Of a stretch of 64,000 bases of DNA, positions 38,401-52,400 are shown piece after piece; positions within the stretch are counted from its first letter, which is position 1; every line of letters begins with the position of its first letter. The position numbers and the translations under genes are program-made. This DNA is from Lasioglossum baleicum (Eukaryota > Arthropoda > Insecta > Hymenoptera > Halictidae), in NCBI RefSeq assembly GCF_051020765.1, contig NW_027469561.1:37072-101071 (forward strand), in the 5' to 3' direction. Under the pieces are notes generated by a model. That model searched no databases and was not told where the DNA came from. It saw nothing but the letters and a program-made list of their open reading frames with translations.

Positions 38401-41400
38401 TTTCGGAAAGTCGAACCAGGTATTGCTGGAGCAAATGCTATGGACAGTACTTCCAATAGACGCCTTAATTCACGGTTTGAACAAAAAAAGTAGACGGCCA
38501 ATCCGTTCAAGAATGTTAGCACCTTCTGTGAGAGACGATCGGCTAAGTCAGTAGCTTCTCCTGCCCGTGATTCCGAGTGTCAAACCGGGTAACCTGGGTG
38601 TAAATCTGTGTACAGTTTTGGCAATGGACACGTACATTCTCGGCATGGGCATTAAAGTAGGGAGTGAAATCGCTGGAGAATGATACGTATTGGTATAGAG
38701 TCAAATTTTTAACGAAGGCGTTACCTTTCGGGAAGCTGTATCGAGAGTATATTTTCGTGTTCAGGGAAGCAAAATCATATACACATTAGTGACAGGCACC
38801 ATCGTTTCATGCACGATTTAGAGGATCGAGTGTCTAACTGCATGAGAACGTTGCTACCTTCTGTGAGAGACGAACCGGTAAGTCCATAGCTTCATATATC
38901 CTGCGATTCCAAAAGTCAGACGAGTTATCCCGGATGAAAATACGCTGTGCAGTATTGACAATAGAAACATTAATCCACCGCATGGATATTATGGTAGAGA
39001 GTCAAACTTTTCGTGAACGTTACCAATTAGTATAAAGTCATACTCGTTATCGGATACCATACCTTCCGGGAATATTATCCGCTGTATCGTGGGTATAACG
39101 TCTTGTCCAGAGAAACAAACTAGCAGACATTTTGGGGGAGGGCACCTTAATTTCATGTATGAAGAAGAAGATCGAGTTTCAATCTGTTCGATAACGTTAT
39201 GACCTTCTTTGTGAATCGCGCTGCTAAGTCAACAGCTTCACCTATCTTGCGATTCGGGGGTGATGCCAGGTATTCCTGATGTGAAGCCGCTGTACGCTAT
39301 TGACAATGGACACCTTAAACCACGGTTTGAATATTAAGGTAGAGCGTGAAGACGTTTGAGAACGTTACATATTGGTATAAATTCGAACCTTTTACGGAAG
39401 ACCATACCCTCCCAGAACCTAACCCGCTGTGTAGAGAGCATAATTTCGCGCCCAGTAAAGCAAATTAGTACACATTTTAGTGACGGAAGCCTTAATTTCA
39501 TGTACGCATCAGGAGCTCGAGGATCAAATCTTTGCGATCGATACCACCCTGGGTTAGAACCGAACGGTTGTGTAAATAGCTTCAGATGCCCTACGATTCA
39601 GCGAGTCAGTTGAGCTATTCCGGGAGTCAATTGGCTGAGCAGTATTGGTAATAGACACCTTAAATCACATTATGAATATCAAAGTAGAGTGTCAATGCGT
39701 GAGAGGTCATTACCAATTCGTATTAAGTCATTCGTTTTACCGAAAACCATACCTTCCGAGAGCCTAACCCGCTGTAGCCAATGTCCTGCTTACAGAATAC
39801 CGAAACACATTAGTAGACATACTAGCAGGGGGAGCCGACATTTTCATTAATGAATATCAAAATCAAGAGCCACATCGTTCGAGAACGTTACCGCCTTGAT
39901 TGAGAATCGAACGGATAAGTCAATCTCTTCACGTCTCCTGTGATTACGAGAACCAAACATGGTTTACCGGAAGTAAATGCGCCGTACAGTATTGCCATTA
40001 GACGTCCTATTTCGAGCTACAGATGTTAAAGTACGGAGTCAAAACGTTGAAAAGCGTTGCCGTTTGCTATAGAGTCAACCTTTTCACCAATGGCCTTACC
40101 TTACTAGATCGTATCCCGCTGTACCGAGAGTATAACGTCGTGTTCAGAGGAAAGAAGTAGCACATATTTTATTGACGGGCACCATAATTTCACGAATGAT
40201 TTAGAAGATCGGGGGTAAAACTATTCGAGGGCGTCATCATCGTCTGTGTTTGCCGATCGGCTATTTCAATACCATATCCTAGGCTGTGATTCCGAGATGC
40301 AAAGCAGGTATTCCAAGAGTAATCACTATTGACAATGGACACCTTTTTCAATGGTTTGACTATTAAAGCAGAGCGCCACACAATTTGAGAACGTTACCAA
40401 TTTGTTTTGAGTCAAACCTTCTACCAAAGCCTTACCTGCGGTGAACCTAACCTGCTGTATCGAGATAGTAAAGTCGTGTTTAGTGGAAAGTATTACTGTA
40501 AATTTTAGTGGCGGTCTCCTGAATTTCATGTATGAGTATGAAAATCGAGATTCAAGCAACTGCACAACGTTACCACCTTTCCTGACCGTTGCACCGCTAA
40601 GTCAATAGCTTCACCTGTACTGTGATACCAAGAACAAAACCTGGTATTCCGGCATTAATTCCGCTGAAATAAAATTAATTCACGGTTTGAATATTAAACT
40701 AGAGTGCCAAACCGTGCAGAAGGTTACCTATTCGTATAGAGTTAACATTGCTACAAGCGACCTTAACTTCCGTGAAGCTTATCCAGCTGTAGGGAGTGTT
40801 CTGCTCAGAGGTCACGGAATTAAGTTTTACCATTTTACCAGGCGGACACCTCATTTTCATGTATGTATAGCAAAATCGGGGGTCAAACCGTTCGCGAATG
40901 TTACCACTTTTTTTGAGAATCGAACGGCTGAGTCAATAGCATCACCTATAGTTGCGATTTCGACAGTGAAGCCTGGTATTCCAGGAGCAAATGTGCAGAA
41001 CAGTAATAGTAATAGACACCTTTATTCACGGCATGAATATGAAAGCAGAGCGACAAACCGTTTGATAACGTTACCAATTGGCATAACGTAATACTCCTTC
41101 TCGGAAACAATACCTTCTGAGATCGTAACCCGCTGTATCGTGGGTATAACGTTGTGCTCAGCGAAACAAATTAGTATACATTTTAGCAGACGGACACCTT
41201 ATTGTCATGTATGAATAGAAAAATCGACAATCAGACCGTTCGAGATCGATCCCAACTTCTTTGAGAGTCGAGCGGCTAAGTGCATAGCTTCACATATCCT
41301 GCTATTCTGATAGGCAAACCAGGTATTCCCGGAGTAAATGCCCAGTACAGTATTTGCAATAACCTTACTTCACGGTATGAATATTAAAGGAGACCGTCAT

Positions 41401-42027
41401 AATGTTGCACAATGTTACCTATTCCTACAAAGTCAATCATCCTACAGAGGGCCTTACCTTCCGAGAAGCTGACCCCATATATCGAGGGTATTACTTCGTG
41501 TTCAGAGAAGCAGAATAGTATACACTTTGGCGGTATGATCCTTAATTACAAGTATGAATTTGAAGATCGAGTGCCAAACCGCTCGAGAACGTTGCCCCCT
41601 TCTGTTGGACTCGAACAACTATGTCAATACCTTCACCTATGCAGGGATTCGGAGAGCCAAACCAGGTATTCCTGGTCTAATCCGCTGAACAGTATTGGCA
41701 ATTGACAGCTTATTTGACGGTATAAATAATAATGCAGATCATCGAACCGTTGTAGAGCTTTACCTATTCGTATAAACTCAAACATTCTACCGAAGGCCTT
41801 ACCTTCCTATAATCTAACCAGCTCTACAGAGGGTGTGGCTTCCTTTTCAGACAAACAAGTGAGTATCAATTTTAGTGACAGGCACCATAATTTCAGGTAT
41901 TACCTATTAGATCGAGGGTGAAACCGTTCGAGAACGTTACCACTTTCTTTTAGAAACGAACGGCTAAGTCCATAGCTTGACGTATTTAAATACTCTAAGA
42001 GTCAAACCATGTATTCCCGGAGTAAAT
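35459..42027 (-). repeat. 345-bp satellite, reverse block 5 (~19-20 units)
   Basis: A long reverse run. Phase jumps occur near 38085, where TTTTAGTGTCGAGAAACTTC joins directly to CCGCAGTACAATATTGGC, and at 38485-38515, a half-unit deletion. A short deletion lies near 40670. The longest open frame in the window (134 codons, 40687-41091) is here. It spans more than one whole unit; because 345 is divisible by 3 a frame can stay in phase from unit to unit by chance. It is not conserved in neighbouring units and I do not call it a gene. The block ends with private variants shared with the end of the block at 45454-46423. Confidence 0.88.
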
Positions 42028-45000
42028 GTTATTAATTCTCTACCTTGAACACTGAGCAAGATACTTGCTACAGCGGTTTGGGCTTCTGGGAAGGTATGGC
42101 CCTCGGTAAAAAGTTTGACTCTAAATTAAAAGATAAAGCTCTATAACCGTTGGACGATCTACCTTCACATTCATACCGTGAAATAAGCTGACCATTGCCA
42201 ATCTTGTCCAGCGGATGTGCTCTCGTAATACCGGGAGTTTGACTATCGCAATCAGAGAATACTAGATGCTATTGTCTTAGCCGCTCCACTCTCAGCGAAC
42301 GTGGCAAAGGTCTCAATAGTTTGACCTGAGATCTTCAAATTCATGCACGGAACAAAGGTGCCAGTCTATATTATGTATACTAATGTGCTTCTCTAGTCAC
42401 GAAGTAATACTCTAGATACAGCGGGTTAGGTTCTCGAAAGGTGTGGCCTCTTGTAAAATGTTTGGCACTATAACAAATAAGCAACTTTCTACAACGGTTT
42501 GACCTTGTACGTCAATATTTATATCGTGAACTAGGGCATTTAATGACCATAATGAGCAGCTGATTTACTCCTGGAATACCTGGTTTGACTTTCGGAGCTG
42601 TTCGTCTTTAACAGAAGGTGGTAACGTTCTCGAACGCTTTGACTCTCGATGTTGATGCTTATGCACAAACATGCGGTGATCCTGCGCTAATAGATCTACT
42701 AATTTGATTCCGTACACATTAAGCAGGGCACTCCCTACAGCGGATTAGGTTCCGGGAAGATATGTTATTCGGTAAAAGGAATGACTTTATGCGAATTGGT
42801 TATGTCCTCCCTCGGTTTGACCATCTACATCAATATTCATACCGTGAACTAAGGTGTCAGTTGCCAATAAACATCAGCGGTTCCTATCTCGGATTACGTG
42901 ATTTGACCCTGTGTATCACACGATACGTGAAGCAATAGACTTAGCCGTTCGACACTAACAAGAGGGTGGAAGCGTTCTCGAACAGTTTGACCATCGATAT
43001 TCTCATTCGTACAAAAAGTTGACGTCTCCGTCACTGGAATGAATACTAATTTCTTTCCCTGAACACGAAGTTATACACTCGACACCGCGGGTTAGTTTCT
43101 ACGAGGGTATGACCATCCGTAAATCGTTTGACATTATACGAATTGGTATCGCTCTCAAACCACTTGACACTCTACATTAATATTCAAACCGTGAATTAAG
43201 GTACGGTATTTCCAACACTGTTCAGTGGATTTACTCCCGGAACATCTTTTGTGACATCTGGAATCAAGGGACAGGTGAAGCTACTGACTTAGCCGCTCGA
43301 ATCTCAAAGAAGGAGGTAATGTTCTCGAACGGATTAACCCCCGATCTTCGAAATCATACATGAAATGGAGGTGCCCGTAAGTATGGAGTATATTAATTTT
43401 CTCTTCTATACCAATGGGTAGCAATCTCAAACGGTTTGACGCTCTACTGTAGTAATCATACCTTGAATTAGGGTATCCATTGCCAACAGTGTACAGCGGA
43501 TTGATTTCTGGAATACATGGGTTGAAAATTGGAATAACAGGGTGGGTGAAGCTATTGTCTCAGCTGTTGGACCCTCAAAGAAGGTAGGATCGTTCTCTAC
43601 GGTTGTGAGTCTCGGTTATTCTGTTCATACAAGAAAATCCTATGTGCTCCTGCAATAATATCTACTAATTGGTTTCCGTGAGCACTATACATGTCTCATT
43701 CTGCAGTGGGACCGGTTCCTGGAAGGTAATGTATCGGGTAAAAAGAATTAATTTAGTTTAATTGTTATTGTTCTCCGGCAGATTGATTCATACCTATATG
43801 TTTATACCGTGAATTAAAGTGTCTATTGATAATACTCTTCAGTAGATGTGCTCTCAGAATACCTTGGTCGATTCCCGCAAGCACATGATGGCTGAAACTA
43901 CTGACTTGGCCTTTCGACACTCACAGAAGGTGACAACCATTTTGCATGGTTTGACAGTCGATCCTCCTATTCAAATATGAAAAGAAGGTGTTCGCCGGCT
44001 AAAACGTATAGTAGTGTGTTTATATAAACACGAAGTTATACTATGGATACGGCGGGTTAGTTTCGCGCAAGGTATGGCCTCCGGTAGAATGTTTGACTGA
44101 ATAGCAATAGGTAGCGTTCTACAGTGGTCTATCTCTGTTCTTTAACATTTATATAGTGAAATAGCGTGTCTAATTCCAATAATGTACCGCGGGATATGCC
44201 GCGAAATATCTTGTCTGTCCCTGTGAATGGCAGGATAGGTGAAGCTATTCGCTAATGTATACAAAAATAAATGTATAAAAATGTATACAAATTGGTTTCT
44301 CTATACACGAAGTTATTCTCTCGTTACCACGATTCTGAGTCTCGGAAGGTGAAGCCTTCTGTAAAATGTGAGACACTATACCAATAAGTAACATTCTACA
44401 ATGGTTAGACAATGTACGTTAATATTTATATCGAGAACTAGGGTGTCTATTGCCAATACTATACTGGAGATTTAATCCCGGAATACCTGATTTTACCAAT
44501 TTCCTTCTCTGAACAGGAAGTTACAATCTCCATACAGCAGGTTATTTTTTCGGACGGGAAGGACTCCCGTAAAGCCTTTGACTTTATCGCAAATGGTAAC
44601 GTTCTCAAACGGACTAACTCCCTACTTTGGTATCCATAGCGTGAATTAAGGTGTCTAGTGCCAATAATCATCAGCGGATTTACTCGGTAAAAACCAGGGT
44701 TGATTCTTGTAATCACAGGATATGTGAAGCTATCGATTCAGCCGTTCAAGCTCCAAAGAAGTTTATGAACGATCTCGAACGCCTTGACTCTGAATAATTA
44801 CTTTCATGCGTGAAAGTAACGTGAGCTTCGGCTATAATGTCTACTAATATGTTTCCGTGAACAATGAGTAAGACGCTAGCTACAGCGGGTTAGATGCTCT
44901 TAAGGTAAGGCATTCGGTAGGAAGAATGATTTCATACAAATAAGTAAATTCCTCAGACGGTTTGACTGTTTACTTTAATATTCGTACGGTGAATTAAAGC

Positions 45001-45453
45001 GTATATGCCAATACTGTTCAGTGGATTTACTCCCGGAGAACATGGTTTGACTCCTGGAATCTTGGGTTAGGTCAAGCTATTAACTTAGCCCTTCGAATCC
45101 CAAACAGGGTGCTATCGATCTCGAACGGTTTGACCATCGATGTTCTAATTCATACATGAAGTTGAAATCTAATTTGATTTTCTGAACATGAAGTTATACC
45201 CACCATACTGCTGGTGATATTCTCGGAAGGAAAGGTATCCTTTAAAGGGTACGCCATCATAGCAATTGGTAGCAATCTCAAACGGATCGACGATCTACTT
45301 TAATGTTCATACTGAGAATTAAGATGTCTATTGCCAATACTGTTTAGCAGATTTAATCCTGCATTACCAGGATTGACTCCCGGAATCACATCTATAGGTG
45401 AAGCCATTGACTCAGCCGTTCGACTCTCAAAGAAGGTGGTAACATTCTGGAAG
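42028..45453 (+). repeat. 345-bp satellite, forward block 5 (rearranged)
   Basis: Forward units with the highest density of internal rearrangements I noticed. Deletion joints lie near 42597 (CTTTCGGAGCTGTTCGTC), 43407 (TTTTCTCTTCTATACCAATG), 44250 (GAAGCTATTCGCTAATGTAT), 44495 (CTGATTTTACCAATTTCCTT) and 45165 (GAAGTTGAAATCTAATTTGA). Class B half-units occur near 42710, 43680 and 44860, and a class F segment lies at about 42641-42690. Ends at about 45453 with AACATTCTGGAA. Confidence 0.87.
44254..44290 (+). repeat. Short tandem array of an ATGTATA-based motif
   Basis: Three near-repeats of AATGTATACAAA in about 37 bp, directly after a deletion joint (GAAGCTATTC then GCTAATG). The motif is the normal satellite AAAATGTATACTAATTTG segment multiplied locally, consistent with slippage during repair of the break. 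Confidence 0.7.
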
Positions 45454-46423
45454 GTTATTGCCAATAGACACGAAAATTCACGGTTTGAATAGAAAAGTAG
45501 AACATCAAACCGTTTTAGAAGCTAACCCGCTGTATCGACAGTACAGCTAAGTGTTTAGGGAATCACATTAGTTTTCAATTTTGTGACTGCACCTTAAATT
45601 CAAGCTTGAATTAGAATATCGATGGTCAAACTGTGCGAGAACGTTACCTCCTTCTTCAAGAGTCGTACTACTATTTCAATACCTTCACGTATCCCATGAC
45701 TCTGGGTGTCAAGTCAGGCATTCCTGAAGTAAATATGCTACTCAGTATGGGCAATAGGCACCCTACGTCACGGTATAAGTATTACAGAACACAGTCAAAC
45801 CGTTTGAGAAGGTTACAAGTTCCTAAAAAGTCAATCGTTTTACAGAAGACCATACCCGCCGAAAAACTGACCAACTGTATCGATGCCATAACTCCTTGTT
45901 CAGAGAAAGAAACCAGTCTTCATTTCATTGACGGGCGCCATAATTTCATGCATGAATTAGAAGAGCGAGCGTCAAACCCTTCGGGAACCTGACCAAATTC
46001 GTTGAGAATCGAACGGCTAAATCCATAGCTTCAGCTACCCTGGGATTCCTATAGTAAGACCAGGCATTCCAGCAGTTAGTGCGATGAACAGTAATGGCAA
46101 TGGACACAATAATTCGCGGTATGAATATTACATTGGAGCGTCAAACTGACGGAGAACAAAGCACATGCCCATAAAATCATTTCTTTCACCGCATACCATT
46201 CCTTCCGAGAACCTATCGCGCTGTAGCGATTGTCCTGCTAACTGTGGACGGAAACCTATTAGTTGGCATCTTAGAGGGCGAATACCACATGTTTGTGTGT
46301 AAATATCAACATGGAAAGTCAAAGCGTTGCAGAACGTTACCACCTTCTGTGGGATACGAACGGCTAAGTCCATAGCTTGACCTATTCCAATATTCTATGA
46401 GTCAATCCATGTATTCCTGGAGC
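45454..46423 (-). repeat. 345-bp satellite, short reverse block 6 (~3 units)
   Basis: A reverse segment under 1 kb embedded between forward blocks. It starts inside a half-unit (GGTTATTGCCAATAGACACG) and ends at GTATTCCTGGAGCATGTG. The last unit is class B/F (GTAAATATCAACATGGAAAG at about 46299-46318). The final ~50 bp carry the same unusual bases as the end of the block at 35459-42027: AGCTTGACCTATT, a diverged TATTCTATGAGTCA, and CCATGTATTCC. Confidence 0.88.
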
Positions 46424-49400
46424 ATGTGCTACTAATTTGCTTCCTTGCACACTGAGCAAAACACTTGCTGCAATGGGTTGGGCGTCTCGAAACGTATGGC
46501 CTTCTGTAGAGAGTTTGACGCCATACGAATAGGTAACGTTCTACAAAGATTTGACGCGCGACTTCAATATTCGAACCGTGAATTAATATGTCTATTGTTA
46601 ATACTCTTTCAGCGGATTTAATCCCGGAGTGTATGGTTTTAATCTCGGAAACACAGTATATGTGAAGCTATTGACTGAAGTGTTCCAATCTTAATGACGT
46701 TGGTAACAATCTCGAACGGACTGTCCCTTGGTCTTGTAAATCATACTTGACACTAAGGTGCCCATCACTAAAATGTATACAAATGTGTTTCTCTCAGAAC
46801 GAAGTTATACTCCAGTTACGGCGGGTTAGCTTCTCTGAAGGGAAGGCTTTCGGTAGAAAGTGTGACTCCATAACAATCGGTAACCTTATGCAACAGTATG
46901 AGAGTCTGCTCTAATATTCATACAGTGAATTAAGATGACTATTTTTGAGTACTTAGTTACAGTGTATTTAATTCAGTGGTACCTGGCTTGACTCTCGGAA
47001 TCTCTGGATAGGTGATGCTATTCACTTATCCGTTCATCTGTCACCGAAGATGATAACGATATCGCACGTCAGGACCCCCGGCCTTCTAGTTCATACATTA
47101 AGTGAAGGGGCCCGACACTGAAATGAATACTAATATCTTTCTCTGATCACGAATATATGGTCTAGTGAGGCGTGTGAGGTTTGCGGAAGGTGAGGCATAC
47201 GGTAAAACGTTTGATTCTATCCCAATAGTTAACTATTTACAACTGTTTGAACCTTTACGTTAGTATTGATACTGCGAATTAAGCGTATTGCTAATACTGG
47301 TTTGCGGATTAACTCTCGGTGTCCCTCGTTTGACTCTCGGTAGCACAGGACAGATGAACCTATAGTATTGGCCGTTCGACTCTTATGGAAGGATGTTCAG
47401 TTCTCGAGAGATTTGACGCCTGACGTTGTAGGCCATACCTGAAGTAAAGATGCCCGTCACTGAAATGTATACTAAACTACTTCTCTGAAGACGACGTTAT
47501 TCCCTCGATACAGCTGGTTAGTTTTCAACAGTGAAAGGTCTTCGGTAAAACGTTTTACTTTACACCATATAGCATATGCATATAGCAAAGCTCTCAAACA
47601 GTTAGGCGCCCTACTCTAATAATCACACCGTGACCTAAGGTATCCATTGCCAACAGTGTACAGCGGATTGACTCCTGGAACACCTGGTTTGACTACCGGA
47701 ATAGTAGGATAGGTGAAGGTACTGTCTCAACTGTTCGTCTCTCAAAGAAGGTAGGGACATTCTCGAAGGGTGCGACTTTGGATTATTCTGCTCGTGCATG
47801 AATATATGATGTGCTTCTGCTATAATGTCTACTAACTTGTTTCTCGAGCACTACGCATGACACTTGCTGCAGCGGGTCAGGTTCTCGGACGGCAAAGTAA
47901 CCCTTAAAATCTTGACGTCATAACATTTGGTAATGTTCTCCAACGGGTTGACCTTCTACTTTAATATTCATGTCGAGAATTAAGGTGCGGTTTGCCAATA
48001 ATGTCGAGCGGATTTTCACCCGGAATACATGATTTGCTTCTCGGAATCGCAGTAGAGGTGAAGCTATTGACTTAGCCGTTCGACTCCCAATGAAGGTGGG
48101 AACGTTTTCGAACGGTTTGACCCCCGAATATGGGACTGTTTCATGAAAACAAGGTGGCCGTCTGCTAAGATGGCAACCTATACGTTCCTTTGATCCCGAC
48201 GCAAAACAATCGCTATGACGGATTGTGTCATCGGAATGTAAGCCATGCCTTAGAAAGAATGCCATTGTACCAAATGGTATTGTTCTCCGACAGCTTCACA
48301 CTCAACCTTAATATTCATGCTGTGAATTAAGGTGCCTATTGCCATTACTGTTCCGCGGATTTACACCGAGTATACCGGATTCTACTGGCGAAATAGCAGG
48401 ATACGTGAAACTATAGACTTAGCCGTTCGTCTCTCAAAGATGGTGGTAATGTTCTCGAACGGATTGACCATCGATCATCTAATTCATACATGAAGATATG
48501 GTGCCCGTATCTGAAATGTATGCAATTCACTTCAGCTGATCTGGAAGTTATAATCTCGGTTCAGCGGGTTAGTTTTTCGAAAGGTAAGGCCTTCCGTAAG
48601 GCCTTTGACTTAATCTCAATTGCTAACGTTCTCAAACGGCTTTGCGCTCTCTTTTAATATTCAAGCCTAGAATGTTGGTGTCCATTACCAATACTTTTCA
48701 CCGCATTTACTCCGGTAATACCTGGTTTGTTTCTCCGAATCACAGGACAGGTGAAGACATTTACTTAGCCCTTCGACTCACCAAGAAGGTGGTAATATTT
48801 TCGAATGGTTTGCCATTCGATCTTCTATTTCATACTTGATATTCATTTGTCCGTCACTAAAATGAAAATTAATTTGCATTTCGAAACACGGCGTAATACT
48901 TCCGATACAGCGGGTCAGGTTCTCGTACAGTAAGTCCATCCGCAAGAAGATTCATCATATTCAAATTGGAAATATTCGCCGTCGGTTTGACAGCCTACCT
49001 TAATGTTCATACCGTATGATTTTGCACGATTATTGCCACCGCTGATCAGGTGATTTGCATCTGGAATATCTGGCTTCACTCACGGAATCACAGGACAGGT
49101 GAAGCTGTTTACTCAGCCGTTCGACTCTCAAAGAAGTTGGTAACGATCTGGAACCGTTTGATGTTCGATCCACTAATTCATACTTGAGGTTAAGGTTTTT
49201 GTATTCTAATACGTCTTCCAATTTGTTCCCCTAATCCCGAAGTTATCCCCACGCTACAGCGGGCTATGTTCTCCGATGGAAAGGTATCTGCTGAGGTGTA
49301 TGACATTATATCAACTGGTAACGATCTCCAGCGGATTGATTCTGCACTTTAATATTCACACAGTGGGTTGAGGTGTCTACTGCCAATTCTGCAAAGCGGA

Positions 49401-52400
49401 TTTACTCTCGGTATACCTTGCTTGACAGTCGGAATCACATGATAGATGTACCTATTGTCGTAGCCGTTCGATCTTTAAAGAAGGTGGTAACGTTCTCGAA
49501 CTGATTGACTCGCGATCTTCACAATTGATGCATGAAATTATGATGCCCGACACTAAAATGCATACGAATTTGTTTCCCCGAACACGATGTTGTACTCTCT
49601 ATACAGGGGGTTAACATCTTGGAGGGTAAGGCCCTCGGTTAAAAGTTTCGCTATACAGCAGTAGGTAACGTTCGACAACGGATTGGCTGAGTAATCTAAT
49701 ATTTATACCGTGAAATAGGGTCTCTAATGCCCATACTATACTGCAGATTTACCCTCGGAATACCTGATTTGACTCTCCGAATCGTAGGATATGTGAAGCT
49801 ATTGGCACAGTCGTTCGGTTCTCACAGAAGGTGGCAATGTTCACGAGCGGTTTGACCCTCCAACTTCTAATTCATGCTTGAAATGAAGGTGCTCGTCACT
49901 CGAATGTATACTAGTTCGTACCTCTGAACACGGAGTTATACTCGCGATACGGCGGGTCAGTTTTTCGGACGGTAAGGCATTCTGTATGAAGTTACATCCT
50001 ACACCAGTAGGTAATGTTCTACATCGGCTTGACGGCCTGCTTTGACACTCAAAACGTGAATTGAAGTGTCTATTGCAAATACTGTACTACGCATTTGCTC
50101 CCGGAATATCTGGTTTGACTATCGATATCAAAGTATATGCGAAGCTATTTACTTAGCCGTTCGACTCTATAATATGTTGATAATGTTCTCGAACGGTTAG
50201 ACTTTCGCTCTTCGTATTTATTTATGAAATTAGGTTACCCGTCAAAACAAAGAAGACTAATTTTCTTCTTGAAGTACGAAGTTATACTCTCGATAAAGAA
50301 GGTTAGGTTCTCGGACGGTAGGGGTTTCTGTAAGATGATTGACCATATTCGAATTGGTAATGTTCGCCGACTGCTGGACACTCTACTTTAGTATTCATAC
50401 TGTGAAAAAGCGTGTCTAATGCCAATACTGCACAGCGGATTTAGCAGGGGATTACCTACTCTGGGAATCACAGGATAGGTGAAGCAATTGACTTAGCCGT
50501 TCGTCTCATAAAGAAGCTGGTAACCTTCCTGATCGGTTTGACCCTCGATTATCTAATTCATGCATGCAGATACGGTGCCCATCACCGAAATGAAGACTGA
50601 CTTCTATCTCAGAACCCGACGATACGCTCTCGATCAAGCCAGTGATGTTCGCGGAACGTAACGACTTCGGTAAAACATTTGACATTATACCAATTGGTGA
50701 CGTTCTCAACCAGTGTTGCGCTCTACTTTAATAATAAAACGGCGAATTGAGGTGACTATTGCCAATACTGTTCAGCGGACTTACTCCCGGAATACCTGGT
50801 TTGACTTTCGGAATCGCAGGATCAGTGAAGATATCGACTTATCTGTTCATCTCTCACTCAAGGTGGCAACGTTCTCAACCGGTTTGACACTCAATGTTCT
50901 AATTCGTGCATGGACTTATAGGGACGTCACGAAATTATATACTATTGTGTTTCCCTCATCAAGTAGCTATACTCTCCAAACGGCGGGTTAGCTTCCTCGA
51001 AGGTATGGCCATCGTTATGGTGTTTGAATTTATTCCAATTGGCAGTGCTCTTAAACGGTTTGACGCTGTACTTTAATACACAAACCGTGAATTAAGGTGT
51101 TTGATGCCAATTCTGCTCACCGGATTTACAGCCGATGTACCTGGTTGGACTATCGTAATCACGGGATAGGTGAGGGTATTGACTAAGTCGCAGGAACCTC
51201 AAGGATGGTGGTAACGTTCTCAGATGCTTTGACATTCGATGCTGACATTTATACGCAAACATGTGGTGTCCGCCCGCAAAACGTGTCCTAATTTCTTTTC
51301 GCGATACATTCTCAAGACAGTCGCTAGAGCGGGTTGGGTTCTCGGAGGATAAGGTTTCCGGTAAAATGTTTGGACCTATACCAGTAGGTAACGTTCTATG
51401 ACGGTTTGAATCTCTATATCACTATTTATATCGTAACTTAAGGTGTCTATTGCCAATACTGTACTGCGTATTTAAACGCAGAATACCTGCATTCACCCTG
51501 GGTATCAAAGTATAGACGAAGCTATTGACTTATCCGTACGACTCTCAAAGAAGGTGGTACCGATCCCGAACAGTCTGACGCTCAGTCATCTAATTCATAC
51601 TTGAAATAAAGGTGTTCATCTCTAAAATGTAAACCAAATTTCTTCTCTATTCACGAAGTTGTACTCTCGATACTGCGAGTTAGCTTCACTACAAACGTCT
51701 GACTTTATACCAACCGATAACGTTCTCGAACGGATTGAATCTGTTCTTTTATATTCATACCGTTATTTAAGATGTCTATTGCCAATCATGTTCAATGCAT
51801 TTACTCCTGGAATACCTAATTATACTCTCGGAATTACAGGATATGTGTAGCAATTGACTTAGTCGTTCGGCTCTCAAAGAAGGTGGTAACGTTCTCGACC
51901 GATTTGACTGTACATATTGCTACTCATGCATGAAAATATTGTTTTCGTCTGCTAAAATTTATATAAATTTTTTTCCGGGAACATTAAACAAGACACTCAA
52001 TAGAGCAGCTTAGGTTATCCTAAGGTTAGGTGTTCTGTAAAAAAAATCACATTATATGAACTGGTAGCGTGCTACAACGGTTTTACTGCGAACTTTAATA
52101 TTTACACAGTGATATAGGGTGTATAGTGCCCACACCCAACAGAAGATTTACTTGCGGATTACCTGATTTGAGTCTCGGAATCACAGAATGGGAGAAGCTA
52201 TAGCCTTAGCCGCTCGAATTTGAAACATGGAGGTTTCGTTCTCGCACTGTTTCATCCTCGATCTTCTAATTCATACATGAGAATAAGGTGTCCGCCAGTT
52301 AAAATATCTACTCATTTGTTCCTGTGAAAGCAAAGCATGTGAATTGCTTCCGCGGGTTAGGTTCTCGGACGGCAAGCTATTGGGTAAATTTACAGACCTT

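Noticed and set aside
40687..41091. A 134-codon open frame, the longest in the window, and many others of 60-120 codons on both strands
   Set aside because: All but those in the solo LTR lie inside satellite. Recurrent peptides such as HFSDGHLNFMYELEDR come from the same repeat segment translated in the reverse direction, and neighbouring copies carry stops and frameshifts. The unit length near 345 is divisible by 3, which lets frames continue across units by chance. There is no recognisable domain, start context or conserved frame.
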